Shown: positions 8,841-17,548, counted from the stretch's first letter. The stretch: DNA of 64,000 nucleotides from Streptomyces noursei ATCC 11455 (GCF_001704275.1 NZ_CP011533.1:5890001-5954000), one strand, 5' to 3'. The notes: generated from the letters alone by a model not told the origin. Program-made: numbers and translations.

Positions 8841-8850
8841 GGCCTGTCCG
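8838..8850. repeat. Extra half-copy of the MITE end
   Basis: Immediately after the right inverted repeat the sequence TAGGGCCTGTCCG recurs in the left-end orientation. It may be the remains of a second, abutting insertion or of an imprecise excision. Confidence 0.6.
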
Positions 8851-8915
8851 CCACGCGGAAGAGGAGTGCCGAGGGTGCCGGCCCCCCGGTCCGCCGCTGG
8901 TGCGAAGATCGCCGG

Positions 8916-9686
8916 GTGGAGTTTCCGTACGGCCAGGATCCTGGCGCACCCGTCCGGTCCGGCATTCCCGAGCACGGACGCATTCCCAAGTACTACGCGG
9001 CGAAGGTCGACATCGCCGCCCTGCTGGAGGAGCTGGGCGAGGGCGAACCGCTGCCCACCGAACGCGAGTTGGCGCTGCGGTTCGAGGTGTCCCGCGAGAC
9101 ACTGCGCCAGGCCCTGCGGGAACTGGTGCTGGAGGGGCGCCTGCGCCGGATGGGCCGCGGCACGGTCGTCGCCGGACCCAAGATGGAGCAGCCGCTCTCC
9201 CTCGCCAGCTACACCGAGGGCGTCCGCCGTCAGGGCCGCACGCCCGGCCGGCACCTGGTCTCGCTGGACCGCTTCCCCAGCCCGCCGGCGCTCGCCCGCG
9301 ACCTCGGCGTCAGTGCCGGCGACGCGGTCTGGCACATGGAGCGGGTGCTGCTCGCCGACGACGAGCGGGTCGGCCTGGAGAGCACCTATGTCGCGGTGTC
9401 CCGAGTCCCGGACCTGGCCGCCGACTTCGAGCCGGACTCGTCGTTCTACGGCTACCTCCACGAGCGGCTCGGCATCGGCTTCGGGGACGCCGACGAACGT
9501 CTGGAGACGGTCCTGGCCACCCCGCGCGAGGCGCTGCTGATCGGGACGCCCGGCGCGCTGCCGATGCTGCTCATCCACCGGCTGTCCCGGGACACCGAGG
9601 GCCGCCCGCTGGAACGGGTGCGCTCCCTCTACCGGGGCGACCGGTTCTCGTTCACCACGCACCTGGGTGGCGCCCGGGACTCCTGA
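8916..9686 (+). CDS. GntR (HutC subfamily) regulator of the phosphonate operon
   Basis: A 256-residue regulator. The winged helix (about 25-90) contains LPTERELALRFEVSRETLRQALRELV, and a UTRA effector domain (about 100-250) contains SLASYTEGVRRQGRTPG and YRGDRFSFTTH. This is the HutC/PhnF architecture. It lies 147 bp before a phosphonate-type operon in the same direction, with a HutC-like operator in the gap, so it is probably the local repressor with a phosphonate-derived ligand. A possible -10 (GAAGAT, 8904-8909) just before GTG 8916 suggests a leaderless mRNA. Confidence 0.85.
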   Translation: MEFPYGQDPGAPVRSGIPEHGRIPKYYAAKVDIAALLEELGEGEPLPTERELALRFEVSRETLRQALRELVLEGRLRRMGRGTVVAGPKMEQPLSLASYTEGVRRQGRTPGRHLVSLDRFPSPPALARDLGVSAGDAVWHMERVLLADDERVGLESTYVAVSRVPDLAADFEPDSSFYGYLHERLGIGFGDADERLETVLATPREALLIGTPGALPMLLIHRLSRDTEGRPLERVRSLYRGDRFSFTTHLGGARDS

Positions 9687-9745
9687 CGGGCCCGCCGCGG
9701 GCCGGACGACGGCGGACCTCCGCCCGCCATGTCACGGGAAGATAA

Positions 9746-9759
9746 CGGGTCTAGGCCAA
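9746..9759. promoter_or_regulatory. HutC/GntR-type operator before the phosphonate operon
   Basis: The core GGTCTAGGCC (9748-9757) differs by one base from the GGTCTAGACC palindrome bound by HutC-subfamily regulators such as DasR and PhnF. It lies about 75 bp before the FAD oxidoreductase gene and 60 bp after the GntR gene. Confidence 0.65.
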
Positions 9760-9833
9760 GTTTGAGCGCGTGTTAACCGACGCGTCGCCGAATCGTCCCC
9801 CGCGGGCCACCCGCCGACGCGACCGTCTGGGGC

Positions 9834-10955
9834 ATGCGAGTCATAGTCGTCGGAGCCGGCGTGCTGGGAACCCTGCACGCCTGGCACGCAGTCGAACGAG
9901 GCCACGAAGTCCTCCACATCGAACGGGAAGCCGAGGCCCGCGGCGCCTCGGTCCGCAACTTCGGACAGATCTGGGTCAGCGGCCGGGCCGGCGGCGCCGA
10001 ACTGGACACCGCCCTGCGTGCCCGCGAACTCTGGGAGGGCATCGGCGCCCGCGTCCCCGGCATCGGCTTCCGCGCCATCGGCTCACTGACCGTCGTCCGC
10101 AACGACACCGAATACGCCGTCGCCGAGGCCGCCACCCGCCGCCCCGACGCCACCGCCCGCGGCTACCGGCTCCTCGACGCCGACCGGGCCCGCGCCCTCA
10201 ACCCCGCACTGCGCGGCGACTTCACCGCCGCCCTGTGGTGCGAACGGGACGCCGCCGTCGAACCCCGCGTCGCCCAACGCGCCCTCAAGGAAGCCCTGTC
10301 GGCATCCGGCCGCTACACCTACCTCGGCGGCCGCGAGGTCCGCGACGTGGTCGGCGAACGCGCGGTCCGCGACGACCACGGCGCCACCCACCACGGCGAC
10401 GCGGTGATCCTGTGCACCGGCGCCTGGCTCGGCGGCCTGGTCCGGGAACTCGTCCCCGACCTGCCGGTGCGCCGGGTGCGCCTGCAGATGATGCAGACCG
10501 ACCCGCTCGGCGAACCGCTGACCACCTCCGTCGCCGACGCCGACAGCTTCCGCTACTACCCCGCCTACCGCGGCGACGCCCTGGACGCCCTCAACGCCGA
10601 CCAGGCACAGACCCCGACCGCCGCCGCCCACAAGATGCAACTGCTGATGGTCCAGCGCGCCGACGGCGGCCTGACCATCGGCGACACCCACGAATACGAC
10701 ACCCCGTTCGCCTTCGACACCGTCGAGGAGCCCTACGAGCACCTCGCCGGAGTCGTCGAGACGATCCTGGGCCGCCCGCTGCCCCGCATCCGCCACCGCT
10801 GGGCCGGCGTCTACGCCCAGTGCACCGACACCAGCCGCGTCGTCCACCGCCAGCAGGTCCGCGACGGCGTCTGGCTGATCACCGGACCCGGCGGACGCGG
10901 CATGACCTGTTCCCCGGCCATCGCCGAAACCACCGTGAACGCACTGGGATGGTGA
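9834..10955 (+). CDS. FAD-dependent oxidoreductase, phosphonate-associated (TIGR03364-type)
   Basis: A 373-residue DAO-family flavoenzyme. The N-terminal dinucleotide motif VIVVGAGVLGTLHAWHAVERG is followed by RGASVRNFGQIWVSG, a central substrate domain, and the C-terminal FAD contact GPGGRGMTCSPAIAETT. This matches oxidoreductases found only in phosphonate operons beside a phosphonatase-like HAD. Related enzymes are thought to oxidise N-alkylated or otherwise modified aminoethylphosphonates to the aldehyde. It is the first gene of an operon with overlapping or nearly abutting genes to 14731. There is no PhnW transaminase here, so this enzyme may replace it. Confidence 0.85.
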   Translation: MRVIVVGAGVLGTLHAWHAVERGHEVLHIEREAEARGASVRNFGQIWVSGRAGGAELDTALRARELWEGIGARVPGIGFRAIGSLTVVRNDTEYAVAEAATRRPDATARGYRLLDADRARALNPALRGDFTAALWCERDAAVEPRVAQRALKEALSASGRYTYLGGREVRDVVGERAVRDDHGATHHGDAVILCTGAWLGGLVRELVPDLPVRRVRLQMMQTDPLGEPLTTSVADADSFRYYPAYRGDALDALNADQAQTPTAAAHKMQLLMVQRADGGLTIGDTHEYDTPFAFDTVEEPYEHLAGVVETILGRPLPRIRHRWAGVYAQCTDTSRVVHRQQVRDGVWLITGPGGRGMTCSPAIAETTVNALGW

Positions 10956-11689
10956 GCCCCTTGACACACCCCGCCCCGCACACCGACGACATCCGGCTCG
11001 TCGTCCTGGACATGGCCGGCACCACCGTCGCCGACGGCGGCCTCGTCGAGCTCGCCTTCGACACCGCCGCCCGCCGGATGGGCGTCGAACCCGGCACCCC
11101 CCGGCACGCCGAGCAACTCGCCTACGTACGCGCCACCATGGGCGAATCCAAGATCTCCGTCTTCCGGCACCTGTTCGCCGACCCCGACGGCGACCCCCGG
11201 GCCACCGAGGAAGCCGCCCAGCGCGCCAACCGCGCCTTCGAGACGGCCTACGGCACCCTCGTCGATGCCGGCCGGATCGCCCCCGTACCCGGCGCCCGCG
11301 AAGCCATCGAGGCCCTCCAGGCCGCCGGCCGCACCGTCGTCCTCACCACCGGATTCGCCCGGGTCACCCAGGACGCCATCCTCGACGCCCTCGGCTGGCG
11401 CGACCTCGTCGCCCGCACCCTCTGCCCGGCCGACGCCGGCGGACGCGGCCGCCCCTACCCCGACATGGTGCTGACCGCCCTGCTGCATACCGGCGCCGCC
11501 GACGACGTGGCGCAGATCGCGGTCGCCGGCGACACCTCCTACGACATGATCGCCGGACGCCGCAGCGGCGCCGCGGTGGTCGCCGGAGTACGCACCGGCG
11601 CCCACGACACCGCGCAGCTCCGGGCCGCCGGCGCCACCCACGTCCTGGACTCGGTCGCCGAACTGCCCGCCCTGCTGGGAGTGGTGTGA
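10949..11689 (+). CDS. Phosphonatase-like HAD hydrolase (TIGR03351-type)
   Basis: A 246-residue HAD hydrolase. The nucleophile motif is LDMAGTT (Asp21), and the later AVAGDTSYDMIAGRRSG supplies the acidic loop. The cap carries TMGESKIS; its Lys68 aligns with the Schiff-base lysine of phosphonoacetaldehyde hydrolase, so C-P cleavage of an aldehyde by the phosphonatase mechanism is plausible. ATG 10949 overlaps the previous stop (10953-10955); GTG 10952 and TTG 10961 are alternatives. The product of the preceding oxidoreductase is the likely substrate. Confidence 0.85.
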   Translation: MVSPLTHPAPHTDDIRLVVLDMAGTTVADGGLVELAFDTAARRMGVEPGTPRHAEQLAYVRATMGESKISVFRHLFADPDGDPRATEEAAQRANRAFETAYGTLVDAGRIAPVPGAREAIEALQAAGRTVVLTTGFARVTQDAILDALGWRDLVARTLCPADAGGRGRPYPDMVLTALLHTGAADDVAQIAVAGDTSYDMIAGRRSGAAVVAGVRTGAHDTAQLRAAGATHVLDSVAELPALLGVV

Positions 11690-11690
11690 C

Positions 11691-12977
11691 ATGCCCGCCC
11701 CCATGGCCCTCCCGTCGCCCGGCCACCACCCCTCAACGGCGCCGCTACGCGGCGACACCTCCCGTTACGCCTCCGCCCGACCCGCCGCCCCGGCCGGGTC
11801 AGCCGGGTCGTCGGTGCCGTCAGTGTCGTCAGTGCCGTCGGTGTCGTCCACGGATTCCGGCATCCGCTTCGACCGCGTCACCGTCGCCCACGGCCGCACC
11901 ACCGCCCTGGACTCCCTCGACCTCACCGTCGAACCGGGCGAGGTGATGGCCCTGCTCGGCCCGTCCGGCTCCGGCAAGACCACCGCCCTGCGCGCCGTCG
12001 CCGGATTCGTCCGCCCGACCTCCGGCCGCGTCCTGATCGGCGGCCACGACGTCACCGACCTGCCGCCCCACAAGCGCGGCATCGGCATGGTCGTCCAGCA
12101 GTACGCGCTCTTCCCGCACATGAAGGTCGCCGAGAACGTCGCCTTCGGCCTCAAAGCACAAAAGGCCCCGCGCGCCGAGATCCCCGGCCGCGTCGCCGAA
12201 GCCCTGGACATGGTCGGCATGGCCGGCTACGCCGACCGGCACCCCCGGGAACTGTCCGGCGGCCAGCAGCAGCGCGTCGCCATCGCCCGGGCCCTCGCCA
12301 TCCGCCCCCGCGTCCTCCTCCTCGACGAGCCGCTGTCCGCACTCGACGCCCAGCTGCGCTCCGACATGCTCGCCGAACTCGCCCACCTGCACCGCGAGTT
12401 GCCGCACGTCTCCATCCTCTACGTCACCCACGACCAGGTGGAGGCACTCACCCTCGCCGACCGGATCGCCGTCCTGGAATCGGCCCGGCTGCGCGAGTGC
12501 GGCACCCCGCACCAGCTCTACCGCAGGCCGCGCACCGCATTCACCGCATCCTTCGTCGGCACCGCCAACCTGCTGCCGGTGACCGTGCGCGCCGACGGCG
12601 TCGAGTTCGCCGGCCGCCACCTGACCGTCCCCACCGGGGACGCCACCCCCGGCGCCACCGCCACCCTCTGCATCCGCCCGCACCTCCTCGGCCTCGGCAC
12701 CGCCCCCGACCCACAGGGCAACACCCTGCGCGGCACCGTCACCGAGGTCCAGTGGCGCGGCGCCACCCACCGGCTCCACCTCACGGTGGACGGCCACCGC
12801 CTCATGGCCGACCTGCGGGAACTGCGCGAGACCCCACCACTGGGCACCGAACTCACCCTGCACTTCGCCCCCCAGGACGCCGCCCTCATCCCCGCCGACC
12901 TCCAGCCCGCGGCCCGGCCCGACACCCCGGCGAACACCCCGACCGACCCGGCGGACGGCGGACCGCACCATGCCTGA
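11691..12977 (+). CDS. 2-aminoethylphosphonate-type ABC importer ATPase (PhnT-like)
   Basis: A 428-residue ATPase. Walker A GPSGSGKTT, Q-loop VVQQYALFPH, signature LSGGQQQR, Walker B LLLDEPLSALD and H-loop VTHDQ are all intact, and a TOBE-type C-terminal domain follows. It starts one base after the HAD stop. The first 57 residues precede the ABC fold and are low-complexity, including an SSVPSV repeat encoded by an 18-bp tandem repeat (11808-11849). A start closer to the fold is possible, but no good internal start or ribosome site is visible. Confidence 0.9.
   Translation: MPAPMALPSPGHHPSTAPLRGDTSRYASARPAAPAGSAGSSVPSVSSVPSVSSTDSGIRFDRVTVAHGRTTALDSLDLTVEPGEVMALLGPSGSGKTTALRAVAGFVRPTSGRVLIGGHDVTDLPPHKRGIGMVVQQYALFPHMKVAENVAFGLKAQKAPRAEIPGRVAEALDMVGMAGYADRHPRELSGGQQQRVAIARALAIRPRVLLLDEPLSALDAQLRSDMLAELAHLHRELPHVSILYVTHDQVEALTLADRIAVLESARLRECGTPHQLYRRPRTAFTASFVGTANLLPVTVRADGVEFAGRHLTVPTGDATPGATATLCIRPHLLGLGTAPDPQGNTLRGTVTEVQWRGATHRLHLTVDGHRLMADLRELRETPPLGTELTLHFAPQDAALIPADLQPAARPDTPANTPTDPADGGPHHA
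11808..11849 (+). repeat. 18-bp tandem repeat inside the PhnT-like gene
   Basis: Two copies (11808-11825, 11826-11843) plus a 6-base partial copy, in frame, encode Ser-Ser-Val-Pro-Ser-Val. Copy differences are single transitions, suggesting recent slippage. Confidence 0.8.
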
Positions 12978-13947
12978 CCGCACCACACCGGACACCGGGC
13001 CCCGCCGCACCCGGACCACCGCCCTGTGGGCCCTGCCACCCGTCGCCGCCCTCGCGCTGGTGTTCCTCTACCCGCTCGCCCTGGTGGTCCGCCAGTCCCT
13101 CACCCCCGAAAGTGGCGGCGGGCCGTCCACCACCCCCTACACCACCGTCCTCGCCGCCACCTCCTTCCAGGACGCGCTGACCAACACCGTGCTGATCGCG
13201 GCCGGCGCCACCCTCGGCGCGCTCCTCCTCGGCCTGCTGCTCTCCCTGGTCATCGCCTTCGTCCCGTTCCCCGGCGGCCGGGCACTGGCCCGCTTCATCG
13301 ACATCTTCCTGGCCTTCCCCTCCTTCCTGATCACCCTCGCCCTGCTGTTCCTCTACGGCACCGTCGGCATCGCCAACGGCCTGTGGACGGACCTCACCGG
13401 CGCCACCCACGGCCCCCTGGACTTCCTGCACACCCCATGGGGCGTCCTGCTGGCCGAGGTCACCTACTTCACCCCGTTCGTGATGCGCCCCCTGCTCGCC
13501 GCGTTCGCGCAGGTGGAGACCGCACAACTGGAAGTCGCCGGCTCGCTCGGCGCCCGCCCGGGACGCATCGTGCGGACGGTGATCCTGCCCGAGGCACTGC
13601 CCTCGCTCGCCGCCGGCGGCGCCCTGGTGCTCGTCATGTGCCTGAACGAATTCGGGATCGTGCTGTTCACCGGCGCCAAGAACGTCGTCACCCTGCCGAT
13701 GCTCGTCTACACCAAGGCGATCCTCGACGGCGACTACACCGGCGCCTGCGTCGTCGCGGTCATCAACATCGCACTGTCCGCCGCCCTCTACGCCCTCTAC
13801 CGGACGGTCATGGCCCGCACCGCAGGCACCGCCACCCGCCGCAAGCCCGCCCGGCAACCGGCCGCTGCCCACCACACCACCGCAGCGCACACCCCCGCCC
13901 CCGTCCCCGCCCTCGCCACCGGAGGCGCCGACCGTGCTCGTCCATAG
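12970..13947 (+). CDS. Phosphonate ABC importer permease 1 (PhnU-like)
   Basis: A 325-residue binding-protein-dependent permease with six hydrophobic helices and the EAA-loop segment AGSLGARPGRIVRTVILPEALPS, which docks on the ATPase. The first gene of the permease pair overlaps the ATPase gene by 8 bases. The last 50 residues are an Ala/Pro/His-rich tail after the sixth helix. Family: 2-aminoethylphosphonate importers of the Fe3+/spermidine-like class, by gene context. Confidence 0.88.
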   Translation: MPDRTTPDTGPRRTRTTALWALPPVAALALVFLYPLALVVRQSLTPESGGGPSTTPYTTVLAATSFQDALTNTVLIAAGATLGALLLGLLLSLVIAFVPFPGGRALARFIDIFLAFPSFLITLALLFLYGTVGIANGLWTDLTGATHGPLDFLHTPWGVLLAEVTYFTPFVMRPLLAAFAQVETAQLEVAGSLGARPGRIVRTVILPEALPSLAAGGALVLVMCLNEFGIVLFTGAKNVVTLPMLVYTKAILDGDYTGACVVAVINIALSAALYALYRTVMARTAGTATRRKPARQPAAAHHTTAAHTPAPVPALATGGADRARP

Positions 13948-14731
13948 CGCAGCCGCCCGCCGGACCATCTGGGCGGTGTTCCTCCTCCTCTTCGTCCCGG
14001 TCTTCGCCCTCCCCCTGCTGGTCATCGCCGCCGCCTCCTTCGCCGACGGCTGGAGCGGCGCCCTCCCCTCCGGCCCGACCCTGACGCACTATCAGGACAT
14101 CGCGCACGGCGACGCCCTGACCGCCCTGACCACCAGCGTCCTCACCGCCCTCGCCGCCAGCCTCGCCGCCCTGACCACCGGCACCTGGGCCGCCCTGGCC
14201 GCCGAAAAGCTCGGCCGGCGCGCCCGCCGGATCCTCGACGCCCTCTTCCTCCTGCCGGTCGCCGTCCCCTCCGTCGTCGTCGGCCTCGCCCTCCTCGTCG
14301 CCTTCTCCCGCCCCCCGTTCCTCCTCAACGGCACCCCGCAGATCGTGATCACCGCCCACACCGTGCTGGTCACCGCCTTCGCCTACCAGTCCGTGACCGC
14401 CGCGCTCGCCCGCCTCGACCCCGCCTACGAGCAGAGCGCCGCCGGCCTCGGCGCCCGACCCGCCTACGTCCTGTGGCGCGTCAAACTCCCCCTGCTGCTG
14501 CCGTCCCTGACCGCCGCCGCCGGCCTGTGCTTCGCCCTGTCCATGGGCGAACTGAGCGCCACGATGATGCTCTACCCCCCGGACTGGATGCCGCTGCCCG
14601 TCCAGATCTTCGCCGCCACCGACCGCGGCGCCCTCTTCACCGGCGCCGCCCTCGCCGTGGCCCTCATGGCCACCACCCTCCTCGTCCTCCTCGGTGTCTC
14701 CCGCATCCGCACCCGAGCCACCTACCGCTGA
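13934..14731 (+). CDS. Phosphonate ABC importer permease 2 (PhnV-like)
   Basis: A 265-residue permease with six predicted helices and an EAA loop (AAGLGARPAYVLWRVKLPLLLPS). GTG 13934 overlaps the preceding permease by 14 bases, so translation is coupled. It pairs with the first permease to form the membrane channel. The segment ALSMGELSATMMLYPPDWMPLPV is typical of the PhnV/PotC-like class. Confidence 0.88.
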   Translation: MLVHSAAARRTIWAVFLLLFVPVFALPLLVIAAASFADGWSGALPSGPTLTHYQDIAHGDALTALTTSVLTALAASLAALTTGTWAALAAEKLGRRARRILDALFLLPVAVPSVVVGLALLVAFSRPPFLLNGTPQIVITAHTVLVTAFAYQSVTAALARLDPAYEQSAAGLGARPAYVLWRVKLPLLLPSLTAAAGLCFALSMGELSATMMLYPPDWMPLPVQIFAATDRGALFTGAALAVALMATTLLVLLGVSRIRTRATYR

Positions 14732-14787
14732 CCCCCACACCACCCCACTCCACCCCGCCCGCGCACCGTCCCCCAGGAGCACCCACC

Positions 14788-15852
14788 ATGCCCAGCCGCC
14801 CGCACCGCCCCCTCGCCGCCGGCGCCGCCGTCCTCGCCCTCGCCGGCTCCGTCACCGCCTGCGGCACCCCCTCCGCCGACCCCCAGGCCAAGGAGATCAC
14901 CGTCTACAGCGCCGACGGCCTCAAGAGCGAACAGGGCGACGGCTTCTACGACAAGGTCTTCAAGGACTTCGAGAAGCAGACCGGCATCAAGGTCAACTAC
15001 GTGGAGTCCGGCTCCGGCGCCGCCGTCCAGCGCCTGGCCCGCGAACGCGCCAACACCAAGGCCGACGTCCTCGTCACCCTGCCCCCGTTCATCCAACAGG
15101 CCGACGACAAGGGCCTGCTGGACATCTACCGCCCGAACGGCTCCGACCAGGTCGCCGCCGCCGACAAGGACCCCAACGGCAAGTGGGTCTCCATCGTCAA
15201 CAACTACTTCTGCTTCATCTACAACAAGAAGGAACTCCAGCAACCCCCGGCCACCTGGCAGGACCTCGCCGACCACCGCTTCGCCGGCAAGCTCCAGTAC
15301 TCCACCCCCGGCGTCGCCGGCGACGGCACCGCCGTCCTCATCAAGGCCCTGCACGACTTCGGCGGCCAGGGCCCGGCCATGGACTTCCTCAAGAAACTCC
15401 AGGCCAACAACGTCGGCCCGTCCTCCTCCACCGGCCAACTCGCCCCCAAGACCGACAAGGGCGAACTCCTGATCGCCAACGGCGACGTCCAGATGAACTA
15501 CGCCAACATGAAGTCCATGCCCAACCAGGGCATCTTCTTCCCCGCCCCCAAGCCCGGCGCCCGACCCACCACCTTCGCCCTCCCCTACGCCGCCGGCCTG
15601 GTCAAGGACGCCCCGCACGCCGCCAACGCCCGGAAGTTCCTCGACTACCTGATCAGCAAGCCCGTCCAGCAACAGGTCTCCGCCGTCGGCGGCGGCTTCA
15701 CCTCCCGCAAGGACGTCAAGGCCACCGACCCCAACGCCACCGCCCTCGCCAAGATCATGAACGGTGTCGACGTCTTCGAACCCAACTGGAACGACATCGA
15801 CAAGAACCTCGACACCTACATCAACGCCTGGAAGACGGCCACCGGAAGCTGA
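14788..15852 (+). CDS. Phosphonate ABC importer substrate-binding lipoprotein (PhnS-like)
   Basis: A 354-residue extracellular lipoprotein. The signal peptide ends in a lipobox-like SVTAC with Cys25, followed by a periplasmic-binding fold beginning ITVYSADGLK, the start typical of 2-AEP and iron binders. ATG 14788 follows AGGAG at 14775-14779. It is the last gene of the operon and supplies substrate to the two permeases. Internal segments NNYFCFIYNKKEL and GVAGDGTAVLIKALHDFGG fit the 2-AEP binder subfamily. Confidence 0.88.
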   Translation: MPSRPHRPLAAGAAVLALAGSVTACGTPSADPQAKEITVYSADGLKSEQGDGFYDKVFKDFEKQTGIKVNYVESGSGAAVQRLARERANTKADVLVTLPPFIQQADDKGLLDIYRPNGSDQVAAADKDPNGKWVSIVNNYFCFIYNKKELQQPPATWQDLADHRFAGKLQYSTPGVAGDGTAVLIKALHDFGGQGPAMDFLKKLQANNVGPSSSTGQLAPKTDKGELLIANGDVQMNYANMKSMPNQGIFFPAPKPGARPTTFALPYAAGLVKDAPHAANARKFLDYLISKPVQQQVSAVGGGFTSRKDVKATDPNATALAKIMNGVDVFEPNWNDIDKNLDTYINAWKTATGS

Positions 15853-15974
15853 CCACCACGGACCGGGACCAGCGGCCCACCCCTGACTTAGGCTGGGGCC
15901 GTCGGCCGCCACCCGGCCGGCCGACGCCCTGGCCAACCGGCCAGCCCTGGTCAACACGCACCACAGGAGTGGCA

Positions 15975-16754
15975 GTGGCAGAGCGCAAGCCGATCGAGTC
16001 CTGGCTCACCGACATGGACGGCGTCCTCATGCACGAAGGCGTCCCCGTCCCCGGCGCGGACGCCTTCATCAAGCGGCTGCGCGAGTCCGGCAGGCCCTTC
16101 CTCGTCCTGACCAACAACTCCATCTACACCCCCCGCGACCTCCACGCCCGCCTCAACCGCATCGGCCTGGACGTCCCCTGGGAATCCATCTGGACCTCCG
16201 CGCTGGCCACCGCCCAGTTCCTCGACGACCAGCGCCCCGGCGGCACCGCCTACGTCATCGGCGAGGCCGGCCTCACCACCGCCCTGCACGACATCGGCTA
16301 CATCCTCACCGACCACGCCCCCGACTACGTCGTCCTCGGCGAAACCCGCACCTACAGCTTCGAAGCGCTCACCAAGGCCATCCGACTCATCGAGAACGGC
16401 GCCCGCTTCATCGCCACCAACCCCGACGAGACCGGCCCCTCCACCGAAGGCCCACTGCCCGCCACCGGCTCCGTGGCCGCCCTCATCACCAAGGCCACCG
16501 GCGTCGAACCGTACTTCGTCGGCAAGCCCAACCCGCTGATGATGCGCCACGCCCTCAACGCCATCGGCGCCCACTCCGAGAGCTCCGCCATGATCGGCGA
16601 CCGGATGGACACCGACGTCGTCGCCGGCCTGGAAGCAGGCATGGAAACCTTCCTCGTACTCACCGGCCTGACCCGCCCCGAGGACGTCGAACGCCACCCA
16701 TTCCGCCCCTCCCGCGTCGTCGACTCCATCGCCGACCTCGTCGACCTGGTCTGA
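15975..16754 (+). CDS. HAD-IIA family hydrolase (NagD-like)
   Basis: A 259-residue phosphatase. Nucleophile motif WLTDMDGVLMHEG, motif II LVLTNNS, and C-terminal GKPNPLMMRHAL plus MIGDRMDTDVVAGLEAGM are all intact. The C2 cap between them is the HAD-IIA/NagD type, whose members dephosphorylate nucleotides or sugar phosphates. GTG 15975 follows AGGAG (15965-15969) with 5-base spacing. A -10-like TTAGGCT about 80 bases upstream suggests its own promoter, so it is probably not part of the phosphonate operon. Confidence 0.88.
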   Translation: MAERKPIESWLTDMDGVLMHEGVPVPGADAFIKRLRESGRPFLVLTNNSIYTPRDLHARLNRIGLDVPWESIWTSALATAQFLDDQRPGGTAYVIGEAGLTTALHDIGYILTDHAPDYVVLGETRTYSFEALTKAIRLIENGARFIATNPDETGPSTEGPLPATGSVAALITKATGVEPYFVGKPNPLMMRHALNAIGAHSESSAMIGDRMDTDVVAGLEAGMETFLVLTGLTRPEDVERHPFRPSRVVDSIADLVDLV

Positions 16755-16859
16755 CCCACCCCGCCGGACCCCCGCCCACCCGAACGGCGCAGCCCGGCCC
16801 CGCCCCGGATGCGCCCGGCAGCGCACCGGCGGACCTTCGGAAGTATCCGGAGGTGCACC

Positions 16860-17195
16860 ATGCGCTCACCGCAGCTCACACTCTGCGCCGCGATCGCGGC
16901 GTGCGCGTTGACCACGACACCCGCGTACGCCGCCACCGCCGCACACGGCCCCGCCACCGCGCCGACCGCCGTCGCCCCGGCCGCCACCGCCCCGCCCCGC
17001 ACCGCGCCCGTCGCCCCGCACCCCGCCGGCCCCGACCCCCGGCAGCTCGCCGCCCACCGCGAACTGAGCAGCACCTCCGCCGTCGGCCTCGTCCTCGCGG
17101 GCGGCGCGGCGCTGGTCATCGCCGGCCAGCTGCTCCGCCTCCGACTCCGCCTCCGCCGCGAACGCCAGGGGAACGGCAGTGCCGACGAACACTGA
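16860..17195 (+). CDS. Small secreted or membrane protein, unknown
   Basis: A 111-residue protein with GGAGG at 16849-16853 before ATG 16860. A signal peptide (LCAAIAACALTTTPAYA) is followed by an Ala/Pro/Thr-rich stretch of 40 residues and one hydrophobic helix (SAVGLVLAGGAALVIAGQLL). The Arg-rich tail (LRLRLRLRRERQG) fits an inside anchor. This makes a short surface-exposed loop between signal peptide and C-terminal anchor. It overlaps the next gene by 17 bases. I do not recognise the family. Confidence 0.65.
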   Translation: MRSPQLTLCAAIAACALTTTPAYAATAAHGPATAPTAVAPAATAPPRTAPVAPHPAGPDPRQLAAHRELSSTSAVGLVLAGGAALVIAGQLLRLRLRLRRERQGNGSADEH

Positions 17196-17514
17196 GGAAA
17201 CCACCACCCCGAACCGCCCCGACCGGCCCGCCGCCCCGACGGACGCACAGCACACGACCGCCCCGGGGACCGCCACGGGGAAGGAACCCCCGCGCGACGC
17301 ACCCGCCACCACCCGCCTCCTGGCGGGCATCGTCTGGACCGTCCTGCTGCTGACCTGCTGGCTCTGCGGCGGCCACCCCGGCCTGCCGGACAGCGGCCCG
17401 GCGCGATTCCCCGCGACCGGCGACGCCGCCGCCGTCGGCCGCCCCACGACCCACGCACCCCCGCCGCGCCCCGCGACCCCGGACGCCCACGACACCGCAC
17501 CACAACACGACTGA
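17179..17514 (+). CDS. Small single-pass membrane protein, unknown
   Basis: A 111-residue protein with one central hydrophobic helix (LLAGIVWTVLLLTCWLCGG), a Thr/Pro-rich N-terminal part and a Pro/Ala/His-rich C-terminal part. GTG 17179 lies within the 3' end of the previous gene (17-bp overlap), implying coupled synthesis. The stop lies inside the arm of a bidirectional terminator. Composition and GC3 support coding, but no family is recognisable. Confidence 0.6.
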   Translation: MPTNTEETTTPNRPDRPAAPTDAQHTTAPGTATGKEPPRDAPATTRLLAGIVWTVLLLTCWLCGGHPGLPDSGPARFPATGDAAAVGRPTTHAPPPRPATPDAHDTAPQHD

Positions 17515-17543
17515 GGCCCCCCGCAATGCGAGGGGCCTCAGTC
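17509..17543. terminator. Bidirectional terminator, small gene pair / tRNA-Lys 1
   Basis: Perfect 12-bp arms (17509-17520 and 17532-17543) with an 11-base loop. It ends both the rightward small-protein pair and the leftward tRNA-Lys transcript 5 bp away. Confidence 0.8.
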
Positions 17544-17548
17544 CTACG

